Shown here piece by piece: positions 34,687-44,336 of a stretch of DNA of 64,000 nt (positions are counted from its first letter, which is position 1; each line of letters begins with the position of its first letter). This DNA is from Bacillus sp. REN16 (GTDB lineage: Bacteria > Bacillota > Bacilli > Bacillales > Bacillaceae_L): positions 1-64,000 of the forward strand of contig NZ_JAJFZK010000002.1 in assembly GCF_020731355.1 (NCBI RefSeq), written 5' to 3'. The position numbers and the translations under genes are program-made. The notes beneath the pieces were generated by a model. That model worked only from the letters and a program-made list of their open reading frames with translations, was not told the origin of the DNA and made no database searches.

Positions 34687-35256
34687 ATGAAAAAAGGATT
34701 CTTGTTTATGGTGCTTGTTTCTTGTTTAGCATTTTTCACCTTCTTAGGTTCAGCCAGCGCTGCTGGAGGATCGGATTTTACAAAAGCGGTTAATGAAAAA
34801 TTAAAGGAAATCAACTATTATGCAGATGGCTCAGCAAAAGTAGTCGATTCAATTTCAAAGGAAGCTGAAATTACAAAGGTTGTAACTGCGGATGATCCGG
34901 AGACAAAGGAAAATGAAGAGGAAATCGATACGTATAAGGCAAATATTGTTGTTGGGCATGTAGCTTATAAATTAAAGCGTGACAGTATTTTTTATATCCA
35001 AAAGCATGAATTTTTTTATTATGATGTCGACAATCAGGAATTTCTGATGCTGGGAAATTTTCCTGGGGATCAACAAATTAATTCCCTTTTCAACGATTAT
35101 ATGGATGCCGATCATAAGGCGGGGATCACATTAACATCAAATTTATTATTCAGCTTATTATTGCTCCTTAGTGTTCTTGTTGTACCGGTGTTAATCATGA
35201 TATTCCATAACAAATCTATTCCAGTTCCAATGGTGCGGAAAAATAGCGCGGTGTAG
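34687..35256 (+). CDS. exported protein with C-terminal membrane anchor, unknown
   Basis: 189 residues. A cleavable signal peptide (KKGFLFMVLVSCLAFFTFLG, cut near ASAA) leads to a 120-residue acidic extracytoplasmic domain with KRDSIFYIQKHEFFYYDVDN. A C-terminal helix (LLFSLLLLLSVLVVPVLIMI) and a short basic tail NKSIPVPMVRKNSAV follow. That makes a type I membrane protein; the tail has no sortase motif. RBS GAGGGG. I do not recognise the family. Confidence 0.6.
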   Translation: MKKGFLFMVLVSCLAFFTFLGSASAAGGSDFTKAVNEKLKEINYYADGSAKVVDSISKEAEITKVVTADDPETKENEEEIDTYKANIVVGHVAYKLKRDSIFYIQKHEFFYYDVDNQEFLMLGNFPGDQQINSLFNDYMDADHKAGITLTSNLLFSLLLLLSVLVVPVLIMIFHNKSIPVPMVRKNSAV

Positions 35257-35286
35257 GATGAGATGCTTCCTCTCATCCTTTTTTGT
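35256..35286 (+). terminator. intrinsic terminator
   Basis: Stem GGATGAGA/TCTCATCC followed by TTTTTT. Confidence 0.75.
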
Positions 35287-35318
35287 TGTCTGGCTTAAAT
35301 TAGGTTATGCAATTTATG

Positions 35319-35534
35319 CTAACGTTCAATTCGAATATACTCACGCGGCTTAAATTTAGGATAAATCGTTTTTTCGTTTGATTGTGTAGAATCTATGGTT
35401 TGTATTTGAAATTGATTCTGATTATCCACTTGTCCTTCTCCATAATTTCTCTTCGTATGTTCATGGATCACCCATGCTCCGATAAACAGAAAGGCAAAAA
35501 TAGCGATTGCCACAATTCCTTTTTTAGCGTTCAC
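35319..35534 (-). CDS. small anchored protein, unknown
   Basis: 71 residues: an N-terminal membrane helix (KKGIVAIAIFAFLFIGAWVI) and a polar Gln/Asn/Lys-rich tail that would lie outside. The ATG follows AAGAGGTGAGGTTTTGTGA-like sequence (GAGGTG about 9 bases upstream). Not recognised; it lies between an unknown membrane gene and the divergent mrp operon. Confidence 0.5.
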   Translation of the reverse strand: MNAKKGIVAIAIFAFLFIGAWVIHEHTKRNYGEGQVDNQNQFQIQTIDSTQSNEKTIYPKFKPREYIRIER

Positions 35535-35742
35535 AAAACCTCACCTCTTGCTACTAGCATTCATTTTAATAGGACCTTTTATACAATTTTGTAAAAAAAT
35601 TTTTACGGGTCAAAAAGATGCGTCCCTACATATTTAATAAGAATCGAAAATGTCAATAATACCAAGGTGTTTATCGCATGCAACTTGCTTACAATTGTTA
35701 TATACTTCTTAGTAAGATTAAAAATATTGAGGGGGTTCTGTT

Positions 35743-38148
35743 TTGTCACTTGTACATTGGGCCATTTTATCTCCATTTATAATGGCTATCTTTATTCCTT
35801 TTTTACGCAAATATTTGCGAGGGATTCATACAGGATGGTTTGTTTTAGTTCTGCCAGCAGTCCTATTCTCCTATTTCTTTTCATTCATGAAAGATACGAT
35901 GAATGGAAATCCGATAATCCATACTGCCGAATGGATGCCTTCCATTGGCGTAAACTTTACGGCGTATATTGATGGATTGGGACTGTTATTCGCTTTATTG
36001 ATTACTGGTATTGGGGCATTAGTGGTCCTCTATTCTATCTATTACCTATCGAAGGAAAAGGAATCTTTACATAACTTTTATGTGTACTTGCTCTGTTTCA
36101 TGGGAGCCATGCTCGGGGTTGTTCTCTCGGATAATTTGATCGTGCTTTATACATTCTGGGAATTAACAAGTCTTTCTTCATTTCTGTTAATCGGATACTG
36201 GCATAATCGTGAAAAGTCAAGATATGGTGCACAAAAATCGATGTTGATTACTGTCTTCGGTGGTTTATCAATGCTAGCAGGATTTGTTTTATTATCAATC
36301 ATGACAAATACGTTTAGTATTCGTGAGATGATTGCTCAAATGGATATGTTGCCAACTAATCCATTGTTCATCCCTGCAATGCTCTTAATCCTGTTAGGTG
36401 CTTTTACAAAATCAGCACAATTTCCATTCCATATTTGGTTGCCAGATGCAATGGAAGCACCAACACCTGTCAGTGCATATCTGCACTCTGCCACAATGGT
36501 TAAAGCAGGTATTTACCTGGTTGCGAGATTAAGTCCTATTTTTGCTGGATCTAGTGAATGGTTTTGGATTATCTCAACCTTCGGAATCTTCACCTTGTTC
36601 TGGGGCTCATTTAGCGCGGTCAAACAGACCGATTTAAAAGGAATCCTTGCGTTTTCGACGGTCAGTCAGCTTGGGATGATTATGTCCCTACTCGGAATCG
36701 GTTCAGCTGCACTTCACTATGATGAACTTAGTCCAAATCTTTATTTGGCTGCAACTGTTGCGGCTATTTTCCACTTAATTAACCATGCAACATTTAAGGG
36801 AAGCTTGTTTATGGTGGTCGGTATTGTCGACCATGAAACTGGTACGCGTGACATTCGCAAGCTAGGTGGATTAATGACTGTTATGCCCATATCCTTCACA
36901 TTGGCTGCAATTGGTGCATTTTCAATGGCAGGTTTGCCGCCATTTAATGGTTTCTTAAGTAAAGAAGCATTCTTTACAGCTATCGTGAATGCAACAACAC
37001 TTGATGTATTTAATATGGAAACATTAGGGATTCTCTTCCCTATCATTGGTTGGGTTGCTAGTGTATTCACATTCATTTACAGTATGATTCTTGTCTTTAA
37101 AACCTTTACCGGAAAAGCACAGTTTGAAAAGCTAGATAAGAAACCACATGAAGCACCGATTGGGATGTTAATTTCACCAATTATTCTAGCTTCACTTGTT
37201 ATCATTTTTGGATTCTTTTCAAATATATTAGCAAATAGTGTAATCGAACCTGCAGTGGCAGCCATTCATCCAAGTTTGATTGAAGGTGGATTCAACTATC
37301 ATGTTCACTTTGAGTATTTTCACGGATGGAATGCACCACTCTTCATGTCAATTGGGGTTGTCGTGTTAGGAACACTTTTGTTTCTTTCCCCTGCAAAATG
37401 GACAGGCATTTATAATGTTTTTTCCAAGCGTTTAACTTTAAATAACCTTTATGACCATGGTCTTGTCACAATGGAGAGGGCAGCATCAAGATTAAATCGC
37501 TTCTATATGACAGGAGTTATCCGTGACTATTTGATCATTATATTTGCGTTCTTTATCTTGGCAATTGGAAGTGCGCTCATTATTAAAAATGGATTTGCTT
37601 TTGATTTAACACATGTTGCACCAGTTCGTCTTTTTGAGGCCGTGCTTGCATTTGTACTTGTTGGGGGAGTGGCTACTACTATTTTTGCTAAATCAAGACT
37701 TACTGCGATTATTGCACTTGGATCTGTTGGTTATAGCGTATCATTATTCTTTGTGTTATTCCGCGCACCTGATTTAGCGTTGACTCAGCTAGTCATTGAG
37801 ACTGTTTCAGTAGCCCTATTTTTACTATGCTTCTATCACCTTCCGAAACTGCAGAAAAAGGAAAAACCAATGCGTTTTCGTTTAACAAACCTAATCATTT
37901 CATTAGGGGTCGGAACAATCGTGACTTTGCTCGCAATCTCAGCAAACAGTACAAGACTGATTGATTCCATCTCTAGCTATTTTGTGGAAAATAGCTACAC
38001 AAAAGGCGGAGGAACAAATATTGTCAACGTTATCTTAGTAGATTTCCGTGGGTTTGATACGTTGTTTGAGATAACTGTTCTTGGCATTGCAGCGCTTGGT
38101 ATTTTCACAATGATCAAATTACGCTTAACAAGGAGGAAAGAAGGATGA
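35743..38148 (+). CDS. mrpA: Na+/H+ antiporter subunit MrpA
   Basis: 801 residues with about twenty membrane helices. It resembles the complex I NuoL subunit, with a C-terminal MrpB-like extension. Recognisable parts are YTFWELTSLSSFLLIGYW, FPFHIWLPDAMEAPTPVSAY, and HSATMVKAGIYLVARL with the conserved His/Lys residues of the proton path. It is the largest subunit of the seven-part antiporter that gives Na+ and alkali resistance. TTG start after GAGGGGG. First gene of mrpABCDEFG; it overlaps mrpB by 4 bp. Confidence 0.96.
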   Translation: MSLVHWAILSPFIMAIFIPFLRKYLRGIHTGWFVLVLPAVLFSYFFSFMKDTMNGNPIIHTAEWMPSIGVNFTAYIDGLGLLFALLITGIGALVVLYSIYYLSKEKESLHNFYVYLLCFMGAMLGVVLSDNLIVLYTFWELTSLSSFLLIGYWHNREKSRYGAQKSMLITVFGGLSMLAGFVLLSIMTNTFSIREMIAQMDMLPTNPLFIPAMLLILLGAFTKSAQFPFHIWLPDAMEAPTPVSAYLHSATMVKAGIYLVARLSPIFAGSSEWFWIISTFGIFTLFWGSFSAVKQTDLKGILAFSTVSQLGMIMSLLGIGSAALHYDELSPNLYLAATVAAIFHLINHATFKGSLFMVVGIVDHETGTRDIRKLGGLMTVMPISFTLAAIGAFSMAGLPPFNGFLSKEAFFTAIVNATTLDVFNMETLGILFPIIGWVASVFTFIYSMILVFKTFTGKAQFEKLDKKPHEAPIGMLISPIILASLVIIFGFFSNILANSVIEPAVAAIHPSLIEGGFNYHVHFEYFHGWNAPLFMSIGVVVLGTLLFLSPAKWTGIYNVFSKRLTLNNLYDHGLVTMERAASRLNRFYMTGVIRDYLIIIFAFFILAIGSALIIKNGFAFDLTHVAPVRLFEAVLAFVLVGGVATTIFAKSRLTAIIALGSVGYSVSLFFVLFRAPDLALTQLVIETVSVALFLLCFYHLPKLQKKEKPMRFRLTNLIISLGVGTIVTLLAISANSTRLIDSISSYFVENSYTKGGGTNIVNVILVDFRGFDTLFEITVLGIAALGIFTMIKLRLTRRKEG

Positions 38149-38570
38149 AAACAAATGATTTAATTCTACAAACAGCAACGAAAATAACTGTTTTCATCAT
38201 TCTTGCTTATTCCTTGAATCTCTTTTTTGCAGGTCATAATACTCCAGGAGGAGGATTTATCGGCGGACTGATTTCCGCTGCGGCAATCGTCCTTCTCCTT
38301 TTAGCATTTGATATGAAAACTGTTAACAAAATTCTACCTTTTGATTTTAAAAAGGTTGCAGCACTTGGTTTATTAATCGCTGCTTTAACTGGGATGGGTT
38401 CGTTTTTATTCGATGTTCCATTCTTGACACATACGTTCGGCCACTTTGATTTACCAGTCTTTGGGGATACTGAACTTGCTACTGCTGTGTTATTTGATAC
38501 CGGTGTGTATTTAGTTGTTGTTGGAGTAACCTTGACCATTATTCAAACAATCGGGGAGGATGATGATTAA
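38145..38570 (+). CDS. mrpB: Na+/H+ antiporter subunit MrpB
   Basis: 141 residues with four membrane helices. The conserved section [18 protein letters not shown] and the late [18 protein letters not shown] identify the MnhB/MrpB domain. It forms part of the MrpA-G complex. The ATG lies inside the end of mrpA (4-bp overlap) behind AGGAGG, and its stop overlaps the start of mrpC by one base. Confidence 0.95.
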   Translation: MKTNDLILQTATKITVFIILAYSLNLFFAGHNTPGGGFIGGLISAAAIVLLLLAFDMKTVNKILPFDFKKVAALGLLIAALTGMGSFLFDVPFLTHTFGHFDLPVFGDTELATAVLFDTGVYLVVVGVTLTIIQTIGEDDD

Positions 38571-38911
38571 TGGAGATTTTAATGGCAATTGTCATTGGTA
38601 TTCTATTTACAGCAGCAACATATTTGATGCTTTCGAAAAGCCTCATTCGAGTCATTATTGGGACGGGTTTGCTTAGTCACGGAGCCCATTTATTGATTTT
38701 AACAATGGGTGGGTTAAAGCAAGGTGCTGCACCTATCTTGGTAGATGGTACGAAGGCTTATGTTGATCCGCTTCCACAGGCTCTTATCTTAACAGCGATT
38801 GTAATTAGCTTTGGGGTAACATCGTTTATACTGGTGCTTGCATATCGCTCCTATCAAGAGCTTGGAACGGATAACATGGATAATTTAAGGGGAAATGATA
38901 GCAATGAATAA
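38570..38911 (+). CDS. mrpC: Na+/H+ antiporter subunit MrpC
   Basis: 113 residues, three helices, NuoK-like. The segment [17 protein letters not shown] and [20 protein letters not shown] (with the conserved PQALVLTAIVI motif) are diagnostic. The start codon overlaps the mrpB stop by one base (TAATGG), so translation is coupled. It runs 8 bp past the start of mrpD. Confidence 0.95.
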   Translation: MEILMAIVIGILFTAATYLMLSKSLIRVIIGTGLLSHGAHLLILTMGGLKQGAAPILVDGTKAYVDPLPQALILTAIVISFGVTSFILVLAYRSYQELGTDNMDNLRGNDSNE

Positions 38912-40385
38912 TCTTGTAATCCTTCCAGTACTGATTCCTCTTCTGACAGGAATCATACTCATATTTGTAAATAAATATAAAATAATGTCAAGGTGGATTA
39001 GCTTACTATCCACAATACTAACAGTCATTATGTCATTGATACTTGTCAATCAGGTATACAATAATGGCATTCAAACCCTTAATCTTAGCAGTTGGGATGC
39101 GCCATTTGGCATTGTATTAGTAGCAGATATGCTTGCTTCTTTACTTGTTACTACAGGAAGCATTGTAGTCTTAGCATGTACTCTATATTCGTTCAAGAAT
39201 ATCGGAAAAGAAAGAGAAGCTTTCTTTTACTATGCTGCTGTACAATTCTTAATGGTTGGAGTACTTGGCGCATTTTTAACAGGGGACATTTTCAACCTCT
39301 TCGTATTTTTCGAAGTTATGCTGATGGCTTCCTATGTTTTAATCGTCCATGGTGGAACAAAGCCACAATTACGAGAATCGATAAAGTACATCCTGGTGAA
39401 CGTGATTTCATCTGCCCTTTTTGTTATTGCAGTTGCTTATTTATACGCAGTTACAGGAACAGTTAATATGGCAGATTTATCTGCAAAAATCAGTGAACTT
39501 GGACAACCTGGTATTGTCACTGTCATCTCGATCCTATTTTTAATCGTGTTTGGGTTAAAAGGTGCCATCTTCCCGCTATTTTTCTGGTTGCCTGGTTCCT
39601 ATAATGCGCCCCCAACACCAATTACAGCTCTATTTGGAGCATTATTAACAAAGGTCGGCGTATATTCGATCATTCGTACGTTCACGATTATTTTCTATCA
39701 CGATACAGCTTTTACTCATACCTTAATCGGAATACTCGCAGGATTTACAATTGTAGTTGGAGTTATCGGAGCTGTTGCTTACTGGGATGTTAAACAAATT
39801 ATTATTTACAATATTTTAACAGCCGTTGGTGTTATTTTAGTAGGTGTTGCAACCCTGACACCTACATCAATAACTGGTTCGATTTATTACTTAATTCATG
39901 ACATGATCATTAAGGCTGCCCTCTTCCTATTAGTTGGGGCTATGATTGTCATAACGGGGACAAGCAATTTGAAGAAAATGGGCGGGTTAATCAACCACCA
40001 TCCATATTTAGGCTGGATGTTCTTCATTGCAACCATATCACTTGCAGGAATACCACCATTTAGTGGTTTCATCGGAAAGCTTTTAATTGTTAAAGGTAGC
40101 CTTGCTACTGAACATTATGCACTGGTTGCGGCAATATTAATTTCAAGTCTTCTTGTCCTATATTCGGTAATGAAAATCTTCATTAACGGGTTCTGGGGTG
40201 AAGCAAAACTTAGGAAAGATGAAGAAAAAGGTTCAACAAAGGGACTATTATTTCCGATTACTCTTCTACTTTCACTCTCAATTGTACTTGGATTTGGCGC
40301 CGAATGGTTCTATCCGTATATCTCTCAAGCAGCTCAAGATTTGACGGATCCATCTAACTATATCCAAGCTGTTTTAAAGGAGTAG
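38904..40385 (+). CDS. mrpD: Na+/H+ antiporter subunit MrpD
   Basis: 493 residues with about fourteen helices, related to the NuoM/NuoN antiporter-like subunits of complex I. Key segments: [40 protein letters not shown] and [15 protein letters not shown] with the proton-path Lys. The ATG at 38904 starts [14 protein letters not shown] like other MrpD proteins; the in-frame ATG at 38895 is less likely. It overlaps the end of mrpC. Confidence 0.95.
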   Translation: MNNLVILPVLIPLLTGIILIFVNKYKIMSRWISLLSTILTVIMSLILVNQVYNNGIQTLNLSSWDAPFGIVLVADMLASLLVTTGSIVVLACTLYSFKNIGKEREAFFYYAAVQFLMVGVLGAFLTGDIFNLFVFFEVMLMASYVLIVHGGTKPQLRESIKYILVNVISSALFVIAVAYLYAVTGTVNMADLSAKISELGQPGIVTVISILFLIVFGLKGAIFPLFFWLPGSYNAPPTPITALFGALLTKVGVYSIIRTFTIIFYHDTAFTHTLIGILAGFTIVVGVIGAVAYWDVKQIIIYNILTAVGVILVGVATLTPTSITGSIYYLIHDMIIKAALFLLVGAMIVITGTSNLKKMGGLINHHPYLGWMFFIATISLAGIPPFSGFIGKLLIVKGSLATEHYALVAAILISSLLVLYSVMKIFINGFWGEAKLRKDEEKGSTKGLLFPITLLLSLSIVLGFGAEWFYPYISQAAQDLTDPSNYIQAVLKE

Positions 40386-40390
40386 ATATT

Positions 40391-40867
40391 ATGTTGTTGC
40401 AATTAGTTTTAAATATTTTTATTGCCGTTTCATGGATGTTTATCTCAAATTCCTATGACTTTGGGGCCTTTTTTGGCGGATATTTGATTGGCCTTTTTCT
40501 TATTTTCATTTTACGTCGTTCCTTCTCACACCGTTTTTATCTCATTAATCTGTGGGCAGTGATTAAGCTCATCTTAATTTTCTTTAGAGAGTTAATTCTT
40601 TCAAACTATTCAATCATGAAGGTTGTCGTAAATCCAAAGCTCGATGTAAAACCCGGAATTTTTGCAATGCCAACTGAACTGAAAAAAGATTGGGAAATCA
40701 TGACACTTTCAAATCTGATCACTTTAACACCTGGAACACTAGTTGTGGACATTTCAGATGATAAAAAGATATTGTACATTCATGCAATGGATATTCAAGA
40801 TGTAGATGAGGCTATTGATTCAATTAAAAATTCATTTGAAAAAGCAATTATGGAGGTGAGCCGATAA
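40391..40867 (+). CDS. mrpE: Na+/H+ antiporter subunit MrpE
   Basis: 158 residues: two or three membrane helices in the first 80 residues (FGAFFGGYLIGLFLIFILRR), then a cytoplasmic domain with LSNLITLTPGTLVVDISDD and LYIHAMDI, typical of MnhE/MrpE. It is needed for assembly and stability of the antiporter. Five bases after the mrpD stop; its stop overlaps the mrpF start by one base. Confidence 0.94.
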   Translation: MLLQLVLNIFIAVSWMFISNSYDFGAFFGGYLIGLFLIFILRRSFSHRFYLINLWAVIKLILIFFRELILSNYSIMKVVVNPKLDVKPGIFAMPTELKKDWEIMTLSNLITLTPGTLVVDISDDKKILYIHAMDIQDVDEAIDSIKNSFEKAIMEVSR

Positions 40868-41151
40868 TGTTTGAAGCTATACTTAATATTGCACTCGTCT
40901 GCTTATCGGTTTCAACAGTTGCTTACCTATTCCGAGTGATAAAAGGTCCATCAATTCCTGACAAAGTCATTGCACTTGATGCAATTGGGGTCAATTTAGT
41001 GGGAATAACTTCGATTATTTCGATTATCCTACGCTCAAATTCATTCCTTGAGGTTATTTTATTGATCGCAATTGTAGCTTTTGTTGGTACAGTAGCATTT
41101 TCTAAGTTCCTTGAGAAAGGGGTCGTAATTGAACATGATCGAGATGCTTAA
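40867..41151 (+). CDS. mrpF: Na+/H+ antiporter subunit MrpF
   Basis: 94 residues, three helices. The segment RVIKGPSIPDKVIALDAIGVN is the family signature. The ATG overlaps the mrpE stop (TAATG) behind GGAGGTGAG. It overlaps the start of mrpG. Reported in B. subtilis to have a second role in cholate efflux. Confidence 0.94.
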   Translation: MFEAILNIALVCLSVSTVAYLFRVIKGPSIPDKVIALDAIGVNLVGITSIISIILRSNSFLEVILLIAIVAFVGTVAFSKFLEKGVVIEHDRDA

Positions 41152-41497
41152 GATTTTATTTGCTGTTATTATCTTGTTCGGAGCGCTTCTAAGTGTTTTA
41201 AGTGCGATTGGGATCGTTCGATTACCAGATGTGTACACACGAAATCATGCGGTATCAAAAAGTGCGACATTAGGGGTTTTATCAATCTTACTTGGAACGT
41301 TTCTATACTTTTGGATTATTGAAGGATATATGAACTTTAGGGTGATTTTGGGATTTGTCTTCCTGTTTATGACATCACCTGTTGCCGGTCATTTAATCAG
41401 CCGTGCCGCGTATAATTCAAAGGTTCCACTTTGGGAAAAAAGCGTACGTGATGATCTAAAAGACAAAGATAAGCATGCAAAAAAATTAAGTCAATAA
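41129..41497 (+). CDS. mrpG: Na+/H+ antiporter subunit MrpG
   Basis: About 120 residues, three helices with the PhaG/MnhG signature GIVRLPDVYTRNHAVSKSA and the C-terminal PVAGHLISRAAYNS. Last gene of the operon, within the 3' end of mrpF. The start is either TTG at 41129 (6 bases after AAAGGGG) or ATG at 41135. A perfect terminator follows. Confidence 0.94.
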   Translation: MNMIEMLKILFAVIILFGALLSVLSAIGIVRLPDVYTRNHAVSKSATLGVLSILLGTFLYFWIIEGYMNFRVILGFVFLFMTSPVAGHLISRAAYNSKVPLWEKSVRDDLKDKDKHAKKLSQ

Positions 41498-41504
41498 TAA
41501 AGGG

Positions 41505-41531
41505 CGAGGACTACTGTAGTCCTCGTTTTTT
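41505..41531 (+). terminator. mrp operon terminator
   Basis: Perfect 10-bp stem CGAGGACTAC/GTAGTCCTCG followed by TTTTTT. Confidence 0.9.
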
Positions 41532-41533
41532 CA

Positions 41534-41917
41534 TTATTTTTTCAATTTTAAAACGGCCATGGTACAGCGCGATACGCAAATGAGGTTATCCTCTTCATCG
41601 AAGATTTTAATATCCCAAATCATCGTTGTTTTACCTTTATGAAGAGGAGTGCCGATTGCTTTAACAATTCCATCTTTTTTAGCACGAATATGATTGGCGT
41701 TTATTTCTAATCCGACACAGCCTTCGGTTTCTTTATCCACAAGATTGTATGTACCCACACTTGCAACCGTTTCTGCTAAAGCAACAGACGCGCCCCCGTG
41801 TAAAAAACCAAATGGCTGGCGAGTGCGCTCATCAACCGGCATAGTTGCAATTACCCGCTCAGGTGTTACTTCTTCAACTTTTATTCCCAATGCTTGGATT
41901 AATGTATTTTCTAACAT
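41534..41917 (-). CDS. yuxO: hotdog-fold thioesterase YuxO (MenI/PaaI type)
   Basis: 127 residues of the PaaI-like hotdog family. The segment RTRQPFGFLHGGASVALAET holds the conserved HGG and catalytic Glu/Asp region, followed by GLEINANHIRAKKDG. It probably hydrolyses an aryl-CoA such as 1,4-dihydroxy-2-naphthoyl-CoA in menaquinone synthesis. In B. subtilis yuxO lies directly after comA; here the comQXPA genes are absent and a DedA gene follows. Confidence 0.9.
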   Translation of the reverse strand: MLENTLIQALGIKVEEVTPERVIATMPVDERTRQPFGFLHGGASVALAETVASVGTYNLVDKETEGCVGLEINANHIRAKKDGIVKAIGTPLHKGKTTMIWDIKIFDEEDNLICVSRCTMAVLKLKK

Positions 41918-41954
41918 TTTTTATCCCCCTAATCATCTACCTTATTTATTCCTC

Positions 41955-42575
41955 TCAATGTGAAAACTTACGTAACTTCCGGCTTCTCCTGACCTTAAGC
42001 AATACATATCCCATCAACACCAGCACAACTCCGCCAATGGCAATATCATAGTATTTAATAAACACTTCAATGAATTCTTCCCCTGCAAAATAACCGACTG
42101 AAAAGATCAAAGAAACCCAAATAAAGATTGCCGGGTATAGGGTTGATGCAAATTTTATAAAGGAAAATTTACTAAAGCCAAATAAGAACGGAAATAAAAT
42201 GCGAAAGCCCGGTACAAAGTAGCAAAATACTAGTGCGAATGTGTTGTATTTTTCAATAATGGATAAAGCGCGGATGATTTTTCTTTTCGTTTTGCTTTGT
42301 TTATTAAGAAGTAAAACCATTGCATGTCCTGCAAAACGCCCGAATCCATAGCTTGTTGTGACAGCAGTTAGGATTCCCAGGTAGGTAACAAGGAAAATCC
42401 GCCAAGGTATGAATGCATCCTCAGCTGTAAAAAAACCAATAGTTGATACGATGACTTCGTTTGGGATGGGAATCACAAATGCCCCAACCCATAACCATAA
42501 ATAAAGCCCAAAATAACCATTTTCCTGAATAATTGAGACTACTTCATTGATATCCAATAATAATCCCGCCTTCAC
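41955..42575 (-). CDS. DedA-family membrane protein
   Basis: 206 residues with five or six membrane helices. The core is the DedA/VTT pattern: GAFVIPIPNEVIVSTIGFF, TTSYGFGRFAGHAMV, and the later YFVPGFRILFPFLFGFSKFSF with the conserved R/P segment. Some DedA-family proteins act as lipid carriers or flippases; the substrate here is unknown. No strong Shine-Dalgarno before the ATG (AAGGCGGGATTATT-type). Co-directional with yuxO and 37 bp upstream of it. Confidence 0.85.
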   Translation of the reverse strand: MKAGLLLDINEVVSIIQENGYFGLYLWLWVGAFVIPIPNEVIVSTIGFFTAEDAFIPWRIFLVTYLGILTAVTTSYGFGRFAGHAMVLLLNKQSKTKRKIIRALSIIEKYNTFALVFCYFVPGFRILFPFLFGFSKFSFIKFASTLYPAIFIWVSLIFSVGYFAGEEFIEVFIKYYDIAIGGVVLVLMGYVLLKVRRSRKLRKFSH

Positions 42576-42674
42576 CGGGTACGTAGTTAATTCTAGATAC
42601 TTATCATTTTCTATTATAAGATGAATGGATAATAATAGAAACCATTTTTGAATTTATAAAAGGGAGAGAAAATT

Positions 42675-43529
42675 GTGGACAAACCCGTTGTGATTATTAC
42701 CGGTGCTTCGAGCGGCTTTGGCTTATTAAGCTCGATTGAATTTTTGAAAAAAGGATACTTTGTTGTTGCGACGATGAGAGATATACAAAAAAAAGAACAG
42801 GTCATTCATCAATTACATAATCCGACTTTAGAAGGGAATCTTCTTTTTTGTCAATTGGATGTAACTGATGCTGATTCTTTACAAGCCTTTCAAGTTATCC
42901 TACAAAGGCTTGGCCGTGTCGACATTTTGCTAAACAATGCCGGATTTGCTACCGGTGGGTTTGCCGAGGAAATTTCAATATCAGAGTACCGGACCCAGTT
43001 CGAAACGAATTTTTTCGGATTAATTGAAGTGACGAAGCTAGTTCTGCCTTTTATGAGACAGCAACGGTCAGGTAAAATAATCAATCTAAGCAGCATTAGT
43101 GCACAAATCGGCTTTCCAGGACTCTCCCCTTATGTAGCGTCCAAATATGCCTTAGAAGGCTGGTCTGAATCATTACAGCTTGAGCTTAGACCCTTTGGTA
43201 TTGATATCGCTCTTATCGAACCTGGCTCGTATCAAACGAATATTTGGAGCAGCGGAAAAAAGATAGCAGAAAAATCGATGCTTTCCACATCTCCCTATCA
43301 TGAAATGATGAAAAAAATTGAAGCAAGACTTGAAAAAAATCAAGAATCGTACGGAGACCCGCTTGAGGTGGCAAAATTTATCACTGGGCTTGCTGAAAAG
43401 CCTTCTTTAACTAAACTTCGTTATCCGATAGGAAAAGGAACGAGATTGTCCTTTTTTCTTAAAAAATCGCTGCCCTGGAAGGTGTGGGAGGGAATTGTTT
43501 TAAAGATGTTACACATCGACAGGAAGTAG
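42675..43529 (+). CDS. short-chain dehydrogenase/reductase
   Basis: 284 residues of the classical SDR family: TGASSGFGLLSSIEFLKKGY (NAD(P)-binding TGxxxGxG), LDVTDADSLQ, LLNNAGFATGGFAEE (NNAG), and the catalytic S..YxxxK read as SSISAQIGFPGLSPYVASKY. It oxidises or reduces an unknown alcohol or ketone. GTG start after GGGAGAG. Divergent from dedA, followed by the spore-coat-like gene. Confidence 0.87.
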   Translation: MDKPVVIITGASSGFGLLSSIEFLKKGYFVVATMRDIQKKEQVIHQLHNPTLEGNLLFCQLDVTDADSLQAFQVILQRLGRVDILLNNAGFATGGFAEEISISEYRTQFETNFFGLIEVTKLVLPFMRQQRSGKIINLSSISAQIGFPGLSPYVASKYALEGWSESLQLELRPFGIDIALIEPGSYQTNIWSSGKKIAEKSMLSTSPYHEMMKKIEARLEKNQESYGDPLEVAKFITGLAEKPSLTKLRYPIGKGTRLSFFLKKSLPWKVWEGIVLKMLHIDRK

Positions 43530-43608
43530 GTCAAAAGGCTGAGTCAAATGAACCTTATCAAAAAATTAACATATATTGTAATGAAAATTTGATAAGGGAG
43601 GTCTCGCG

Positions 43609-44040
43609 TTGTACCATCATCCGTTTATCTATGGCTGTCAAGGACCACCAAGAACTGTTTTGTATCCAGGCTATTACTCAAACATGGCAGGACATTCTGT
43701 ATTTACTGGCCCCAACTCTTATGACCCATACGCATATTATCGAAAATTGCCCGAAGTTGACCCAACTTTATTTAAAGAATCAGCAGAGGAAATGAGAATT
43801 CTAATGAGGGATGCAAGCGTTATCCTTGCTAAATTAGCTGATTCAAAGGATTTTGCCAAACAAGTAATGGCTGCTGCACAGGCATCGAATGATCAGGAAG
43901 TAAATCGACTGTTAAAAACAACTGGAATTCAGTCACATGTTAAAGCGACCTTTAATCCTGATGGGTTAAATCTTCAATTAGAAGCAAGTATAGCCGGCAC
44001 TAAATCCAGTCTGTTAACAATTGCCTTAAGATGGCGCTAA
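43609..44040 (+). CDS. yuzC: YuzC-like probable spore coat protein
   Basis: 143 residues starting (from TTG) MYHHPFIYGCQGPPRTVLYP with a Tyr/Pro/Gly-rich first third (GYYSNMAGHSVFTGPNSYDP), then a helical part (ESAEEMRILMRDASVILAKLA) and a beta-rich end. The Tyr/Pro/His-rich start and position after the mrp-yuxO region suggest the YuzC family, an inner spore-coat protein in B. subtilis. From memory only; the similarity is not firm. RBS AGGGAGG is well placed. Confidence 0.6.
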   Translation: MYHHPFIYGCQGPPRTVLYPGYYSNMAGHSVFTGPNSYDPYAYYRKLPEVDPTLFKESAEEMRILMRDASVILAKLADSKDFAKQVMAAAQASNDQEVNRLLKTTGIQSHVKATFNPDGLNLQLEASIAGTKSSLLTIALRWR

Positions 44041-44054
44041 TCCAAATCTATGTG

Positions 44055-44094
44055 GGAACGAAGGTAAAAATTAGCCTATCGTTCTTTTTTAATT
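44055..44094 (+). terminator. intrinsic terminator
   Basis: Stem GAACGAAGG/CCTATCGTTC followed by TTTTTT, downstream of the yuzC-like gene. Confidence 0.6.
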
Positions 44095-44151
44095 ATAAGA
44101 ATGAAATTTATACGGTTTAGGACATGATAAAAGCACGAGGAGGTAAAATCA

Positions 44152-44313
44152 ATGGAAGTAAAAGATAGAGACACACTTAGACTTACACAAAGCAAGGATG
44201 AACAGCTTGTGAATCAACTTGATCCTGAGCTCGACCTTCGAAATATAAATTTCGCAACTGGCGAAAATGAATATTTAAACGAACGCTTCGATGATTTTTC
44301 TATCGATCACTAA
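44152..44313 (+). CDS. small acidic protein, unknown
   Basis: 53 residues, strongly acidic: MEVKDRDTLRLTQSKDEQLV then NQLDPELDLRNINFATGENE and a Phe/Asp-rich end. No membrane segment. The ATG follows GAGGAGGT by 7 bases, one of the strongest start signals in the window. Forms a pair with the next small frame. Function unknown. Confidence 0.6.
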   Translation: MEVKDRDTLRLTQSKDEQLVNQLDPELDLRNINFATGENEYLNERFDDFSIDH

Positions 44314-44336
44314 AAAATACATGGAGGAAGTTATAG

